Positions 12,113 to 24,053 are shown, counted from the stretch's first letter. The stretch is DNA of 64,000 nt from Cycas panzhihuaensis (GCA_023213395.1 CM041465.1:26295741-26359740); one strand, 5' to 3'. Program-made: numbers and translations. The notes: generated by a model not told the origin, from the letters alone.

Positions 12113-14078
12113 TAGAAGGGGATCTATTCACTCCATTCCACTTGCATGGAGTCATTTTGCCTCTCTTTCACCTTCAATGTGAAGTATTGAGAGTGCATTC
12201 CTTTTTTTTAACATTTTGAGAGCATAAAATTATAGTATTTTGCATGTTACTGCTTTGTACATGTGTGTAGAAATTCAAAGGTGAAGAATACAAGTTTTTG
12301 AAGCCGTTTAGCTACTAGAACAGTCCCAGAAGCATTAAAGGCCCAAATTTTCATAAAAAATCAACCATCTCAGAATTTGATAAAATTTGGCATGCAAGAT
12401 CATCTTCACTAGAGGATCAGTTTTGTCTTCTAGAGTAACTTCAGATTTAGCCTGAAACAGTGAGTTTTGGCTATGACAAAAAAAGGTAAATTTTGTGGAT
12501 AAGTGATTTAAAATACTTTGCCTAATGAAATCCTTCAATTATAAGCTGAAGATCTAAAAGTTTTATTAAGGGATCTGATATATTTATGTCTTAAGATCAT
12601 TTTAAGATAAATCTCATCAAATTTCATCCACTGGTTAGTGAGATCTATGTAGTTTTCTCACGGTTGCTGATTTTGCCTACTCAACCCTACAAAGGACCTT
12701 GCAAGGGCATTTTAGGTAATATTTTGGCAGAGTTTGTAGATGGTATAGAAGGGAAAGTTAATTTACATGTCAAAATGTAACTTTTGACATATTGAAGTCT
12801 AGATTCTAAGACAGTTGATCTGGTATGATTTTACTTTGGTGTTTTTTCAGGCAGAAAAGTTTTTGCACCTTTTCTGAAATATGACTTCATAACTTTATCA
12901 AGAACGACATTCTGAACACTCTTTCCTTCTGTCATAAATTTAGATTTTATCATTTAGGCCTTCATATTTATAATTTCTAAAAATTTACCCATTTATCATT
13001 ATTTGTAAATTTTGTGAAAAAATCATAAAATATGGCAAAATAACATGCATATAGATTTAGAAAAATCATCATTTTAGCAGCAAGTTGATCCACTTTTTTA
13101 GCCCATTATGGTTTTTGTATTAAAACTTCTAAAATCATATTTGGAAACATTATACTAAAGCAAGGGAAATCTTAGATCGGAAGTAACATCCGGTTCCCTT
13201 CCTAAATCTAGCATGCTTTTCTATTTGTATACATAGCATAAAGCATCACAAAAGCAGTAACAATAATAAAGCATCACAAAAGAAGCAAGAACAACAAAGC
13301 ATCACAAAAGCAGCAACAACAATAAAGTAAGCACGAAAAGTAAGTAAGCACATTTAGCAAGTTTCTATTTCAATTTTCAGTTATACGAAAACATCTTACA
13401 CTATTCCTGAAAGGAATCTCATCTGTATAATCTATACCGCCAGTTCTTGACTTGTGCACACACTCGCCTTAGTTGAAATAGACTAAGGTTGGCTGAAGTC
13501 TAGGCCCTAAGGGAGGTGTGAGTTTCATACTAGGTCTGGTCTTAACCAGAATAGTGGTGGAGGGACATGTTAGCCATACCTACAGCCTCCAATCAGGGAT
13601 AATCCTGATAACCACCTGGGAAAACTGAAAACCTTAATATAAAATTAAAATTAACCCAGTCCAATATCCATCATAACCATGGGATACGTAGTACCGTTTG
13701 ACTCTTTAGAGGAGGTATATAGCTACTTATTGGTAAACTGGGTGAGGACTAGGAGTACCTGGGCTCCACTGTGACTTGGATTTCATCACTAAGCGCAAGT
13801 GCGAGTATCACGGGTGAAGGCCCTAATCGTATACTATATTTGGACATAAGCGAGAGGTTAGTGGCATGACACATCACCACTCTTTGCTAGCTCTACATTA
13901 GGCCTTATTCTTGCATCATTACTTTTATTTATTTTTTATATAATTGTTGAAAAATAGTTAATCATTGCTTACTTCTCATCATAACAATCATTTCTACATC
14001 CCTCCTGCGCCAAGTATACTAGTCACATGTGTCAGTGGCACATACTTCTATTATCTCTTCTACTTCTTCATCATCACC
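12113..14078 (+). other. Copia A 5' leader (non-coding)
   Basis: About 2 kb of untranslated leader between PBS and gag ATG. It has no coding frame. A short tandem repeat block lies at 13240-13350. A region of about 500 bp (13420-13920) is recognisably conserved in the leader of copia B (reverse complement of about 29330-29830), including a block around 13668-13740 with near-identical wording. The conservation suggests packaging, dimerisation or translation signals, which is inference only. Confidence 0.75.
13240..13350 (+). repeat. Short tandem repeat in copia A leader
   Basis: Three imperfect units of about 28 bp built on aaagcatcacaaaagcagcaa, followed by shorter derivatives (gtaagcacgaaaagtaagta). 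The block lies just upstream of the conserved leader region. The leader of copia B has a different repeat in the same relative position (29934-30010). Confidence 0.8.
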
Positions 14079-15118
14079 ATGTCATCTCAATTCAAGCAAA
14101 ATGTTAACTGCATATTGAAAGACAAAGAAAATTAGGATATATAGTACACTGGAATTAAAAATACTACAAAGTATGAAGGCCTTTGGAGAGCCCACTTGCA
14201 GTCTACACCCAGCACACCAGCAACAGCTACAACAACTGCTTCAAGTGGATCCGCCCTAATAGCTCCTACATATGTTACAGCTAAACTACAATGGGAGATA
14301 GATGATGAAAATACTCATGCAGGAATTTTGTTGGGCATTGATCACTCCTTGCACAACTTGATAAACAAAGAGGAACATAATATAGCCTGGAAGGTCCTAG
14401 AAGTTCTTATAAATAACTTTGATATAAAGTCAGATTTAGAATTTGTTCATCTTGTTTTGAAAATGAACAAATTAAAAATGTAGAAGGGATAAGCTTATAA
14501 GACAATAAATCTCCTTCGACCAATCAAATAGGCAATTGATAAAGACTTTAAGACCCAATGCATCACTTGGGTATTTTTGATCTAGTCATGTTTACATGTC
14601 CCCAATTATAAAAACTTGCTTAGAAGTCTTCAATCTAGTAGAACATTGAAGACACTCAACTTCGAAGCACTTGCCGAGAAGTTTATAGAATTTGACAAGA
14701 CCTTTGATATAAACTTTGTAGCCTCTAACTCTCTTTCAGATGTAGCCTTTGAGGTACAAGAAGAAGTTTGCTACATAAAAAATCAAGGTCCCTCTTGTGG
14801 CAGAGGAGATGACTGAGTAAGAGGAAGAGGAAGAAATATGGAAAATCATCCATAAGGTCAATCAAACCCTCAATCATAACTTCGACAGTTTCAAGGCCAA
14901 GGGCCATCTCAACAAAGAGGAAGACAGTTAGGCCAAACTAGTACTTCTTTAGGGACTAGTAATCAAACCATTATGTGTGATCGGTGTAACCGTAAAGGAC
15001 ACTTAGCAAAAGATTGCAGAACTGCCACTTATAAGTTAGCCAAGTTCCAACCAAAACACGGAGCTCACAATGTTGAAGAAACTTGTGAAGAATCCTTTAG
15101 TGGTGCAGGTTTTGTATA
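14079..15118 (+). pseudogene. Copia A gag, degenerate
   Basis: Starts at ATG 14079 (MSSQFKQNVNCILKDKEN), matching the gag start of copia B at 28986 (MSLQFKQNVNCILKGKEN). A Thr/Ala-rich stretch is followed by the UBN2-type capsid region (about 14270-14760: WEIDDENTHAGILLGIDHSL ... ALAEKFIEFDKTFD), an Arg/Gly and Gln-rich linker and a well-preserved CCHC knuckle, CDRCNRKGHLAKDC, at about 14968-15015. Several in-frame stops (14475, 14487, 14815 and others) break it. The role would be capsid assembly and RNA packaging. Confidence 0.88.
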
Positions 15119-15269
15119 AGCACACATTCAAAGAATTAAGGGATCTTTAGCATCAAATGCCATTGACCAACTAAAGAGATACTTTGAAGCTCATTGTAGA
15201 TATATCACTTGTGAATTCCCTTCACCAATGCGAAGCCCTATTGGAATTGCCAATAGTGTGGCTTTAATC

Positions 15270-16640
15270 GATGGACAGTGGATTATGGACACAGGAGCAA
15301 CTCAATATATGACATGCAATCATAGTCTATATCAAACATTTGACTCAAATATTCATGGAGTTGTTCACATGGCTGATAAATCATAATAACCTATTGAAGG
15401 AATTGGCAACATTCACCTAAAACTCCTAGGCTTAGAAGATTTTACATTGCTTGATGTCTTATACATACCCAATCTCAAACAAAACCTACTCTCTTTATCC
15501 ACACTTATTTCTCATGGATTTGATCTGAGTGTAACTACAAATGACTAGACTCTTAAGGTCATTCACCCTCTAACTAATCAGGTGGTTTTGACTGGACATC
15601 TCTCTGGAAAACTCTTTCAACTGAATGGCTCTCCATCTTTTGAAGCCCATTATACCCAAAGCCCTTGTGCTGATGAAGAATTTGCATTTAATTCCATCTT
15701 GACCCATCCAACGTTTTCACCAAAAGCTCTTTGGAATGCTCATATGGGCCATGTTTATATTGATATACTTAGAGATCTTTCTAATACTCTTCCAAACCTT
15801 CTAAAGTTTTCCTCTAAGCCCTTTAAATGTGAAGCTTGTATCATTGCCAAATCTCATCGATAACCCTTTCCTAAAAGTCAGTGGAAATCGAGCCATCTAT
15901 TATAATTGGTACACTCTAATTTGTACGGGCCAATGTCCATTCCTTCACTGAAGAGCAAGCTATATTACATCTCTTTCATTGATGATTTCACTAGAAAAGT
16001 ATGGGTAGCTTTTCTATACAAGAAAGATGAAGCATTCCGTATATTCAAGGAATTCAAAGACCTTTCTGAAAAAGAGTCAGGTTATCAACTCAAATGTCTT
16101 TGAACTAATAATGGTGGTGAATATACCTCACATAAGTTTGAAAGCTACCTTCGAGACAATGGCATCAAGTATCAAACAACAGTAGCAGGTACCCCACAGC
16201 AAAATGGAGTTACAGAGCGCATGAATAGGACAATCATAAACATGGCTCATGCTATGTTAATATATAAAAATGTACCTGCCTGTCTATGGGCTGAAGCAAT
16301 CTGGATAGTTGTTTATTGTATTAATGATGTTAGTCCATCAAAGGAAGTGCAATCACCTAATGAAAAGTGGTTAGGACAAGCCCCCAGTATTCACTACTTT
16401 AGAATTTTTAGCTCTACATGCTATGCCCATATTTTGGATGCAGATCGAAATAAACTCCAGCTAAGGGCACTTAAAGGTATCTTTATTGGATACCCTATGG
16501 ATAAGAAAGGGTATAAAGTCTTTATACCTTCACAATGAAAAATCATCATTACTAGAGATGTCATTTTTGCAAAGACAGAGGATCAGTTACTTAAATTAGA
16601 CTCCATAGTACCCTCACACTGCTATAATAATGTTATCAAG
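15270..16640 (+). pseudogene. Copia A protease and integrase, degenerate
   Basis: Protease active site MDTGATQYM has its Asp at 15288-15290. The pre-integrase zinc region (HMGHVYIDILRD ... CEACIIAK) lies at about 15740-15850 with its His and Cys ligands kept. In the integrase core the first catalytic Asp is Asn (LVHSNLYGP, near 15907-15930), the second is also Asn (TNNGGEY, near 16105-16125), and the Glu survives (NGVTERMNRT, near 16203-16233). The C-terminal GKP-like module follows (16365-16580). Both Asp-to-Asn changes fit G-to-A decay. The linker has a G run at 16665-16673. Confidence 0.9.
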
Positions 16641-16689
16641 TATGATGTTCAGATTCTAAAATTTGGGGGGGGGGACAGACATAAATTAC

Positions 16690-18603
16690 TCCAAATGTTG
16701 GAAGCTGATAATAGAGCCTTGGAGAATACAAGTTTTGACTCTGAACCAATGAGTGCACATCCAGCACCATCGTTTGAAGATAGCAGAGTTGACAAAGGTA
16801 AAGCCACTATAGAAGAACCATCCTCTCCACCTTCAGTTGACAAAGGCAAAACAGTGGTAGAAGGACCATCTTCCTCAAGCACATCAACATCCTCCTCACA
16901 AAAGAATCATTTTAATAAACATGATGAGAACCAAGAAGTTGGAGAAATAAGGACATCATTCCCAACTCGAGGATCTCGAGAAGCATGCCAGCTCAATAAG
17001 GATATACGACTAGATGAGGTGGGCAAAACTGGCACTCAAAGTGCCCATAGAGCAAGGATACAAGAATCATCATATACTAAGCTTGAACTAGCAGAATTGC
17101 ACCTTACTCTTAATGAAGAACCCTTAACGTACCAAGAAGCTATAAAACATACAACTTGGAGAAATGCTATGAACGAACATTACTAATCTCTTATTAAGAA
17201 CGATACATGGGAGCTCGTTGATCTACCACTTGGCAAAAAGGTAGTTCAAAATAAATGGGTGTTCAAAAATAAATATAGATTAGATGGCACCCTTGAAAAA
17301 CACAAGGCGAGGTTGGTAGCTAAAGGATTTACACAAAGGGAAGGCATCGACTACATTGAAGTCTTTGCACCTACAACCAAGTGGCCTACAATTAGAACTC
17401 TTGCGGCCTTGGCTGCTCAATAGGGTTGGAAAATCCACCAACTCAGTATTAAGACTGCGTTTCTCAATGGATATATTGAAGAAGAAATTTACATGGCTCA
17501 GCCAGAAGGATATGAGATCGAAGGTCAAGAGCATAAGGTTTGCAGGCTCAAAAAGACCTTGTATGGCCTTAAATAAGCCCCTCGCACTTGGTTTGCCAAG
17601 TTGTTTGAAAGGATGAGGCAACTTGGATATGAGGTTTGTGACTATCAAGATATTGATGCAATGTTGTTCATCAAATGCCATAAGGATAAAGTCACTTATC
17701 TCATAATCTTTGTGGATGACATGCAAGTAACGGGTAATAGTGAATAGGCAATAAGCCAGCTAAAAAAGGACCTTGGCAAAACGTTTAAATTGTCTGACCT
17801 CAGTTTGATAAAATATTACTTGGAAATTGAAGTAACACAAAAGAATGGAAAATTTTTCCTCTCCCAAGAAAGATACATCAACGATCTTCTAACCAAGTTT
17901 CAGTTAGAAGATGCTCGACTAATGATGTTACTTATGGATCCCAACACCAAACTCTCAATTGAAGGTGACACTAGGGAGGTAGATGTAATACTCTACAGGA
18001 AACTTATAGGTAGCCTCATCTACACTACCAATACAAGGCCAGATATTATATACTCTGTTGGCATTCTTGCTCGTTACATGATAAATCCTAAGTAGAATCA
18101 TTGGCAGGCAAGCAGTGAGAGTGTTGAGATACCTTAAGACGACCAGCAAATATGGTCTATTGTATGAACCTAATTTAGACTTCAAGCTTTCAGCATACAC
18201 AGACTTAGACTTTGCAAGAGATAAAGATATGGGAAGATCTACATCTGGGTATGTAACATTTTTTGGAACAACACCAATATCATGGAGATCCAGACAGCAG
18301 AAGATAGTTGCAGATTCAACTACCGAAGCTGAATACATTGCTACTTCTGAGACTAGTAAAGAGGTGATATTGCTGAGAAAATTATTAGAAATATTGAATA
18401 TCACCCAAACAAGTCCTACGAGTCTTCATGTGGATAATCAATTAGCAATTTGCATGGCAAATAATCCTATATTTCATGATCGTACCAAACACATAAGTAC
18501 GAAAGTCCACATGATTAGGGAACTTGTTCATGACGGCATAATTCAATTAGATTATTGTCCCACAACAGATCAAGTGGCTGATATCTTTACCAAACCATTG
18601 TAA
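16690..18603 (+). pseudogene. Copia A reverse transcriptase and RNase H, degenerate
   Basis: The acidic/Ser-rich linker (16695-17070) leads into RT (about 17090-18090). Landmarks are WKIHQL...TAFLNG, the YGLK-stop-APR box (stop at 17574, normally CAA/CAG) and the catalytic FVDDM at 17709-17723, which is intact. RNase H spans about 18180-18600, with YTDLDFARD, TEAEYIA, LHVDNQLAI and the final DQVADIFTKPL preceding the stop at 18601. Together these copy the element RNA into DNA. Stops at 17185, 17421, 17574, 17746 and 18094 prevent a full product. Confidence 0.92.
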
Positions 18604-18689
18604 AGGGTGAAGTTTGAACAGTTCTAAAGGCAGCTTGGCCTTAGGGCCTCCATCTCTGATTGATCAAAGAAGATGGCAATAGGATCATC

Positions 18690-18850
18690 ATACTATATTC
18701 TCTTCATGAAAACCCCTTGTGGGCGCAGAAGAATAAGAGTAAGTCTCTGCTCTATCCTCTTTGTGAAAACCCCATGTGGGCACAGAAGGATAAGAGTTGT
18801 ACCTGTTTTGTAAAATTAGAACTTATGAAAACCCAAAAGGGCATAGGGGA
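18690..18850 (+). repeat. Tandem repeat in copia A 3' UTR
   Basis: Three units of about 60 bp, each carrying gaaaaccccttgtgggcgca-like text followed by gaagaataagagt; the third is worn (gaaaacccaaaagggcata). The same repeat, equally placed, is found in copia B (24290-24450). Confidence 0.85.
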
Positions 18851-19097
18851 TGACTAAACAGTATATAGAGACTTAGCATATTAAGGTGCACATTTAAGTT
18901 ACTTGGCTATCAGGCTACATCAAAGAGCCACCTTAGCCATTTTGATTTATAAAAGGGGATATAGATCTTAAAAAGTTCATGGGTTTTTATTCCCCATGAG
19001 GGTTTTCCCATAAAAGTGTCATTTAGAATTTCAATGTAATAATGAGGCTCAAATGAAAACCTCATAAAATAAATTTTCTGAAAATGACCTTCTACCA

Positions 19098-19110
19098 TTA
19101 AAGGGGGAAT
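19098..19110 (+). other. Copia A polypurine tract
   Basis: The sequence ttaaagggggaat lies directly before the 3' LTR. It is the plus-strand priming site in this class of element. Confidence 0.9.
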
Positions 19111-19422
19111 TGAAAGAGGTTAATATATCAAGGTCATTTATGTAGATTAATTATGTGACCTTAGGATATATTATTAGCATTAGTCTCTTAATGAAATGTA
19201 CTTTATGTGTATTTAGATGTAATTTCAAGTTCATGTCATTAGACAGAAAAATCCTAACCCTAATTCTCACCCTCATTAATAAAAGGTGAAATCTCAAGGA
19301 GGGAGTCATTATTCATTCTCACCTCCAAGCTTGCTCTCATATCTTGTTTCATCTTCTTTTTTATTCTCCATTGCTATTGTGTACATATGAGTGATTTATC
19401 TCCTAAATCCATCCTTCCTTCA
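19111..19422 (+). repeat. 3' LTR of copia A
   Basis: Starts TGAAAGAGGTTAATA after the polypurine tract and ends CCTTCCTTCA. It is followed by the target copy tatcg (19423-19427), after which Tat2 resumes. Confidence 0.93.
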
Positions 19423-19427
19423 TATCG

Positions 19428-20430
19428 TACCTTATCGAGGTCCACTCCCAGTTGGGATTACTACTACAAGTACCTTCCCTCCTATTCAATCTCATTTCTC
19501 ATAGGTTTTATGCTTGCCCTCATGGGTAAATCTAGTGGTTCATCCTTTTACCACTCATTCAGTTACTACTTTTTTTAGTTCGGTTGTGTAGGACTCACGT
19601 GTTGATGCTCCCCCATCTTTATTTCACTCCTCTTTTTTTAAGACATGGTTGAATAGGTATAAGAGGAAGATGTTACATCAACACCCAGACCTAGAATCAG
19701 GGGGCAAAGATACTGATTCATTTGATACAAGTTAAAATAGTCACGATACCTCTACTATAGAATGGGAAGTTAATTCCATCTCCACTATTTCTTTTCCTAC
19801 CCGTCCTCATCTAGATCTTTTTCCATCTTCTCTTATCCTGATATCTTGGTCTGACCAAGACTATGGTGTGAATCACTAAGAATTTAACCAAGTTTTTTCT
19901 TTAGTTTGGGAGTTTGTTGATAGGCCCATCTTCTTTTCTCATGTTTCTTCAATCATGGAGTTTGTTCCCACTTATACAAACTCTTTGATTGGTCCTCTTT
20001 CACCTTTCACACCTCTCTCACTATCTACTTTCTAATCTAAAAACCTTCTCCTCATCAATCTTTTTCATCTAGACTATTTTAAAAATGACAAGGTGATTAT
20101 AGAGCATTTAGCAAGCTCATCTTCTAGTTTTCGTTATGGACATCATAAGTTGGGTTTTTCAAAAGTTTTAGTTGGTCATTTTTAACACTAGTAGTCTATT
20201 TCTTTAATAGAGCTTGCCCCTCCTTATTTTAAGGAAGGGAATGCAATGCTTATGGAATAAACTATTAATGTAGATTTGGAAATAGAGGATATTCCTAGAA
20301 TTATCAAGTTGGAGTTAGTTATACTCCCTAAGAGATCACTCAATTTAAGGATCTCTTCTGTGAGTTCCACTCAATTTTCATGTGGGACTATAAAAATATG
20401 CAAGGCCTCGACTCCTAAATTATTGAACAC
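19428..20430 (+). pseudogene. Tat2 pol linker between protease and RT
   Basis: Continuation of Tat2 after copia A. It is a Ser/Thr/Pro-rich spacer collinear with Tat1 58600-59640 (shared text near ctcatttctcataggttttatg at 19488-19509 and near gacaaggtgattatagagcattt at 20087-20109). No enzymatic motif is visible. The linker probably tethers protease to RT in the polyprotein. The frame is broken by several stops. Confidence 0.75.
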
Positions 20431-21570
20431 AATATTATAGTAATTCCTGGTATAAAACCTAAATAAAAATAAAAATGCCCTATCCACCCATACCTCTCCC
20501 TTGCTATTATTAAGTATGAAGTAGAGAAGTTATTAGGAGCTAGATTCTTTGAGAGTGTTGACTATTCGCAATGGGTCTCTAACATAGTTCCTATAGTAAA
20601 GAAGAATGGTACGATTCAAATCTACATTAATTTTCATAAAATTAATGATACATGTCCCAAAGATAATTTTCCTCTCTTTTTTCTTGATCATATTTAGGAT
20701 TAGATGGCCAATTTTGAGGTAATATCCCTTATGGATAGTTTTTTAGGATATAATCAGATTTTTATTACCTCTCATGACCATCATAAGACCACTTTTACTA
20801 CTCCTTAGGACATCTTAGTTTATAAAGTTATGCCATTTGGATTGAAGAATGTTGGTGTGATATATCAAAGAGATATGGTCCACATTTTCCATGACTTAAT
20901 TAGTAATATTATTGCCATATATTTATATGATATGCTCACCCTTTCACATAAAAGGTTTAATCATTTGCGTGATCTGAGAATAAATTTTAAAAGGTATAAA
21001 AAATATCGCTTGTGTCTTAATCCTTCCAAGTGTGTTTTTGTTGTTATATCAGGGAAGATATTGGGAAACATTATTTCTCAAGATGGGATTAAAATTAATC
21101 CCAAAACAATTGAGGCAATTGTCCAAATGCCTCCCCCTAAGAGCCAAAAGTAAATCAAATCTTTTCTAGGTAGACTTGGTTTCTTAAGACGTTTCATTGC
21201 TAATTTTTCCTTGGATGTTAAGCCTATCACTAATCTTTTTTTAAAATATGTTGAATTGCGATGGATTACTCAAGTTTAAGAGTCCTTTGATAAGTTGAAG
21301 CAAGCCTTGGTTTCTACTCTAGTTCTTACTTTGCCAAGGCTTATATCCTTGTGGTAGTCAAGCTTTATTATACCTTCCCTAAAAAAGAGTGTGTTGCTTT
21401 AGTTTTCGCTACTAAGAAGCTGTGTCACTACCTCCTTAGAAATAGGTTCCACCTCATTATTCAATCAGATCCTATAAGATGTTTACTTACCAAGTCTAAC
21501 CTTACTAGTTGATTAGGTAAGTGATCTTTGTTACTTTAAGAGTTTGATTTGGAAATCCAAGAAAGGCATG
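20431..21570 (+). pseudogene. Tat2 reverse transcriptase and RNase H, degenerate
   Basis: The RT fingers contain VDYSQWVSNIVPIVKKNGT (near 20560-20610) and NDTCPKDNFPL (20644-20676). The palm contains MPFGLKNVGVIYQRDM (20830-20877), and the catalytic box is at 20920-20931. It reads YLYDM, so the first Asp of the usual YxDD is Tyr, which would inactivate the enzyme. Tat1 keeps YLDDM at the same place. The thumb/connection runs to about 21345. The first half of RNase H is deleted; the second half is recognisable (FPKKECVALVFATKKL near 21387-21425, then EFDLEI near 21541). Confidence 0.88.
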
Positions 21571-22930
21571 GTCATCCTAGAGATCATGGATGATGCTCCT
21601 CTTTCCAATCCTACTAGTCAACCAGTTGATGATTCCCTCCCAGACAAACATATCTTCCATATATAGGGCATGCTTTCTGATGATCTATATTACGGGGAGA
21701 TCAGATTGTATCTTCACGATTAATCTTTCCCTTCTCTTACTACTTCAAAGAAGAGAAGATGAATCTGAGTCACTGCTAGGTAATATCTTTTGCTTAATGA
21801 AGTACTATATAAGCATTCTTTCGATGGAATTATATTAAAATACCTCTCACCTGATGAATCATTAGTTGCCTTGACAAAGTCCCATGAAGAAACATGTGGT
21901 GGGTACTTTAGTGGTTGATCAATGGCCCAATGTATTCTTCATATTGGTTATTATTAGCCTACCTTATTTAAAGATGCCTACTCTTACATTTAAAAGTGTT
22001 AGAAATTCCAATCCCATTCAACTTTGATACACAAACCTGCATAGGAAATGAAATCAATAATTTCACCTTGCCCTTTCTCCCAATGGAGTCTTGATCTCAT
22101 TGGACAGATTTTTCCAACATCTTCTAATACACATAAGTTCATCTTAACCGCAACTAAATATTTTATGAAGTAGAGTGAAGCTATCCCATTAGTCTCTACT
22201 ACTAGAAAGATCATTACTACACTCATATTCTAGCATACCATTTGTAGGTTTTGGATATCAGATATTATCATTAATGGTAACAGGACTTCATTTTATAATC
22301 CCCATGTTAGTGAGTTATGTAGTAAGTTTAATATCACCCATAAAATATCTACCCCTTATCATCCTTAGGAAAATGGCCAAGTAGAAGAATTTAACAAGAT
22401 CTTAGCTAAGATTCTAGCTAAGATCGTTGCTACCTCTCACAGGGATTGACACTCCCAGTTATTTTCGATATTATGGGCCTATAAGACCTCTATTAGGAAT
22501 GCTATAGGTATGAAACCATTTTCCCTTATTTATGTTGTTAATGCCATCTTATTAGAGGTTAAAATTCCTTCCTTATGTGTCTCATTAAATGAGTTTATTA
22601 ATGAGCAATTTCAAAAGGAAGCATGCCTTTTAGAATTTGAGAAATTAGATAAGACTTGCTTACAAGCCTTACAAAATAATATGGTGTCCAAGGCTAGAGT
22701 CCAAGTTGCACATGATAAGTAGCTTAGACCCAGAAACTTCAATGTTATTGATAAAGTTTTAAAGTTAGAATATTTACATGACAAGCAATGTAAATTTTCT
22801 CCTAAGTGGATAGGACCTTTTTTAATAATTGGAGATTTAACTAATGGAGCTTATCGAATTTCGACATTGGAATTATTAGAATTTAAAAGGCCTATTAATT
22901 CTCAATATTTGAGAAACTTTTACACCTAGT
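21571..22930 (+). pseudogene. Tat2 integrase, degenerate
   Basis: A bridging segment (LPDKHIFHI, 21630-21660) matches the spacer found before integrase in Tat-type pol. The zinc-binding region has CGG and a WPTLFKD-like YYLPYLFKDAYSY stretch (21895-21985). The core has DLIGQI (22094-22110) with the first Asp, a corrupted second-Asp region (SDIIINGNRTSF, 22260-22293) and the Glu in ENGQVEEFN (22369-22395), just after a stop that replaces Gln. The C-terminus ends at a stop (22929) after NSQYLRNFYT. It would catalyse insertion of the DNA copy. Confidence 0.85.
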
Positions 22931-23743
22931 AGCATGCATACGTCCCCCATGCAATGAGGAAAAACTATGATTTTGAAGCTTTCTCCTTTGCCTAATGAGC
23001 TAAAACTATAGGTAAACTCCCTTTCTTTCTAATTTTTTCTTTCTTTTACTAAGTGTTGTAGTGTTTTTATGATAGATTCTACTCATAATTATGTAAGTCT
23101 TTTACTCTTTCTAGCATTTATACTAATTGTGAGCTTTCCATCACCATACTTAGATCTCGTTCTCCTTTGGGTTTCGTACTCATAAGAGAACTTAGACCCC
23201 CAACCTTATTTTTATTTTTATCCTAGAAAGAGAAACGTCTTTGTCAACTTCGATTACTTAATCATTGACTCAAATCATACCTTTATTTGCTAGTTTATTG
23301 CCTATGGGTTTCCTTTTTGGTCATATACCACCAATTTTTTATTGTTTTCATTATCCTTGGTTCTATCTATTAGTCTTTTGGAGCAGATACTCATTCTGTT
23401 GCCTTCCCTTTACATTTGGAGACATCATGATTTTGATCTCTTTTTTTCTGCAGTTTGATCTTTAAGAAGGTTGGTCTTTTTATTTTAGACTCTGTTAAAA
23501 AGGATAAATCCTTACTATGCTGAGTAGAAGAGTTTTATAGGTGGATGATTATGATCCTTTTCTTATAAAAAGTGGGAGTAGAAGTTAAAAAAAAAAAAAG
23601 AGAGAGAGAAAAGTAAAATGAAGATTATTATTTTCATCCTCTTATAATCTAGAGCAAGTCGTATTACAACTGTCCTCACCTATCTATCTATAGGTTGGGT
23701 TTATTTAGATGAGTTATTTATGATTTTTGGATCTAACTGCTTG
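22931..23743 (+). other. Tat2 3' spacer, first part (non-coding)
   Basis: AT-rich and pyrimidine-rich sequence after the integrase stop, without coding potential on either strand. A purine run is present near 23588-23612. It ends with gcttg (23739-23743), the target copy of the copia B insertion; the spacer resumes at 31328. Confidence 0.7.
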
Positions 23744-24039
23744 TGAAAAGAGTGGGTCTATCCTTCATCTCCATGCACTAAACACAAAGGCAAACATGGG
23801 AGCAAGAGAGACTTGAGAGAAAGAAAGTAGCTCTCACAAAATGGGGAGGTAAGAATGAATCTCCTCCATTGAGCTTTACTTTTATATTGAGAGAGGGAGC
23901 ATTTGAGTTAGGTGAAATGAAATTACACATAATGCACATGAAAGTGCATTTCACTTAAGTGATCTAATTTAAAGTTCACTTAAGACCCTTTTTGAAATAA
24001 TCAACTAATGTAATGACCTTATGTCATTAACCCTTTTCA
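23744..24039 (-). repeat. 3' LTR of copia B
   Basis: In element orientation it starts TGAAAAGGG (24039 side) and ends CTTTTCA (23744 side). It is nearly identical to 31026-31322. Confidence 0.95.
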
Positions 24040-24053
24040 ATCTCCCCCTTAAT
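24040..24053 (-). other. Copia B polypurine tract
   Basis: The minus strand reads ATTAAGGGGGAGAT directly upstream of the 3' LTR. Confidence 0.9.

Larger units (their letters stand above)
11790..19422 (+). mobile_element. Copia A, complete, nested in Tat2
   Basis: Full-length Ty1/copia element of 7.63 kb. LTRs 11790-12095 and 19111-19422 begin TGAAAGAGG and end CA. TSD is tatca (11785-11789) and tatcg (19423-19427). PBS, a 2-kb leader, gag, protease, integrase, RT, RNase H and a polypurine tract are all present in order. The Tat1 paralogue at about 58583-58600 shows the site with one target copy and no insert. About 11 substitutions plus small gaps between LTRs, counted by eye, suggest a moderately old insertion. 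Many stops make it non-autonomous now. Confidence 0.95.

Noticed and set aside
17280-17726. Minus-strand frames of 100-150 codons over the copia A RT (also 17955-18404)
   Set aside because: They are reverse-strand shadows of the RT/RNase H coding sequence.
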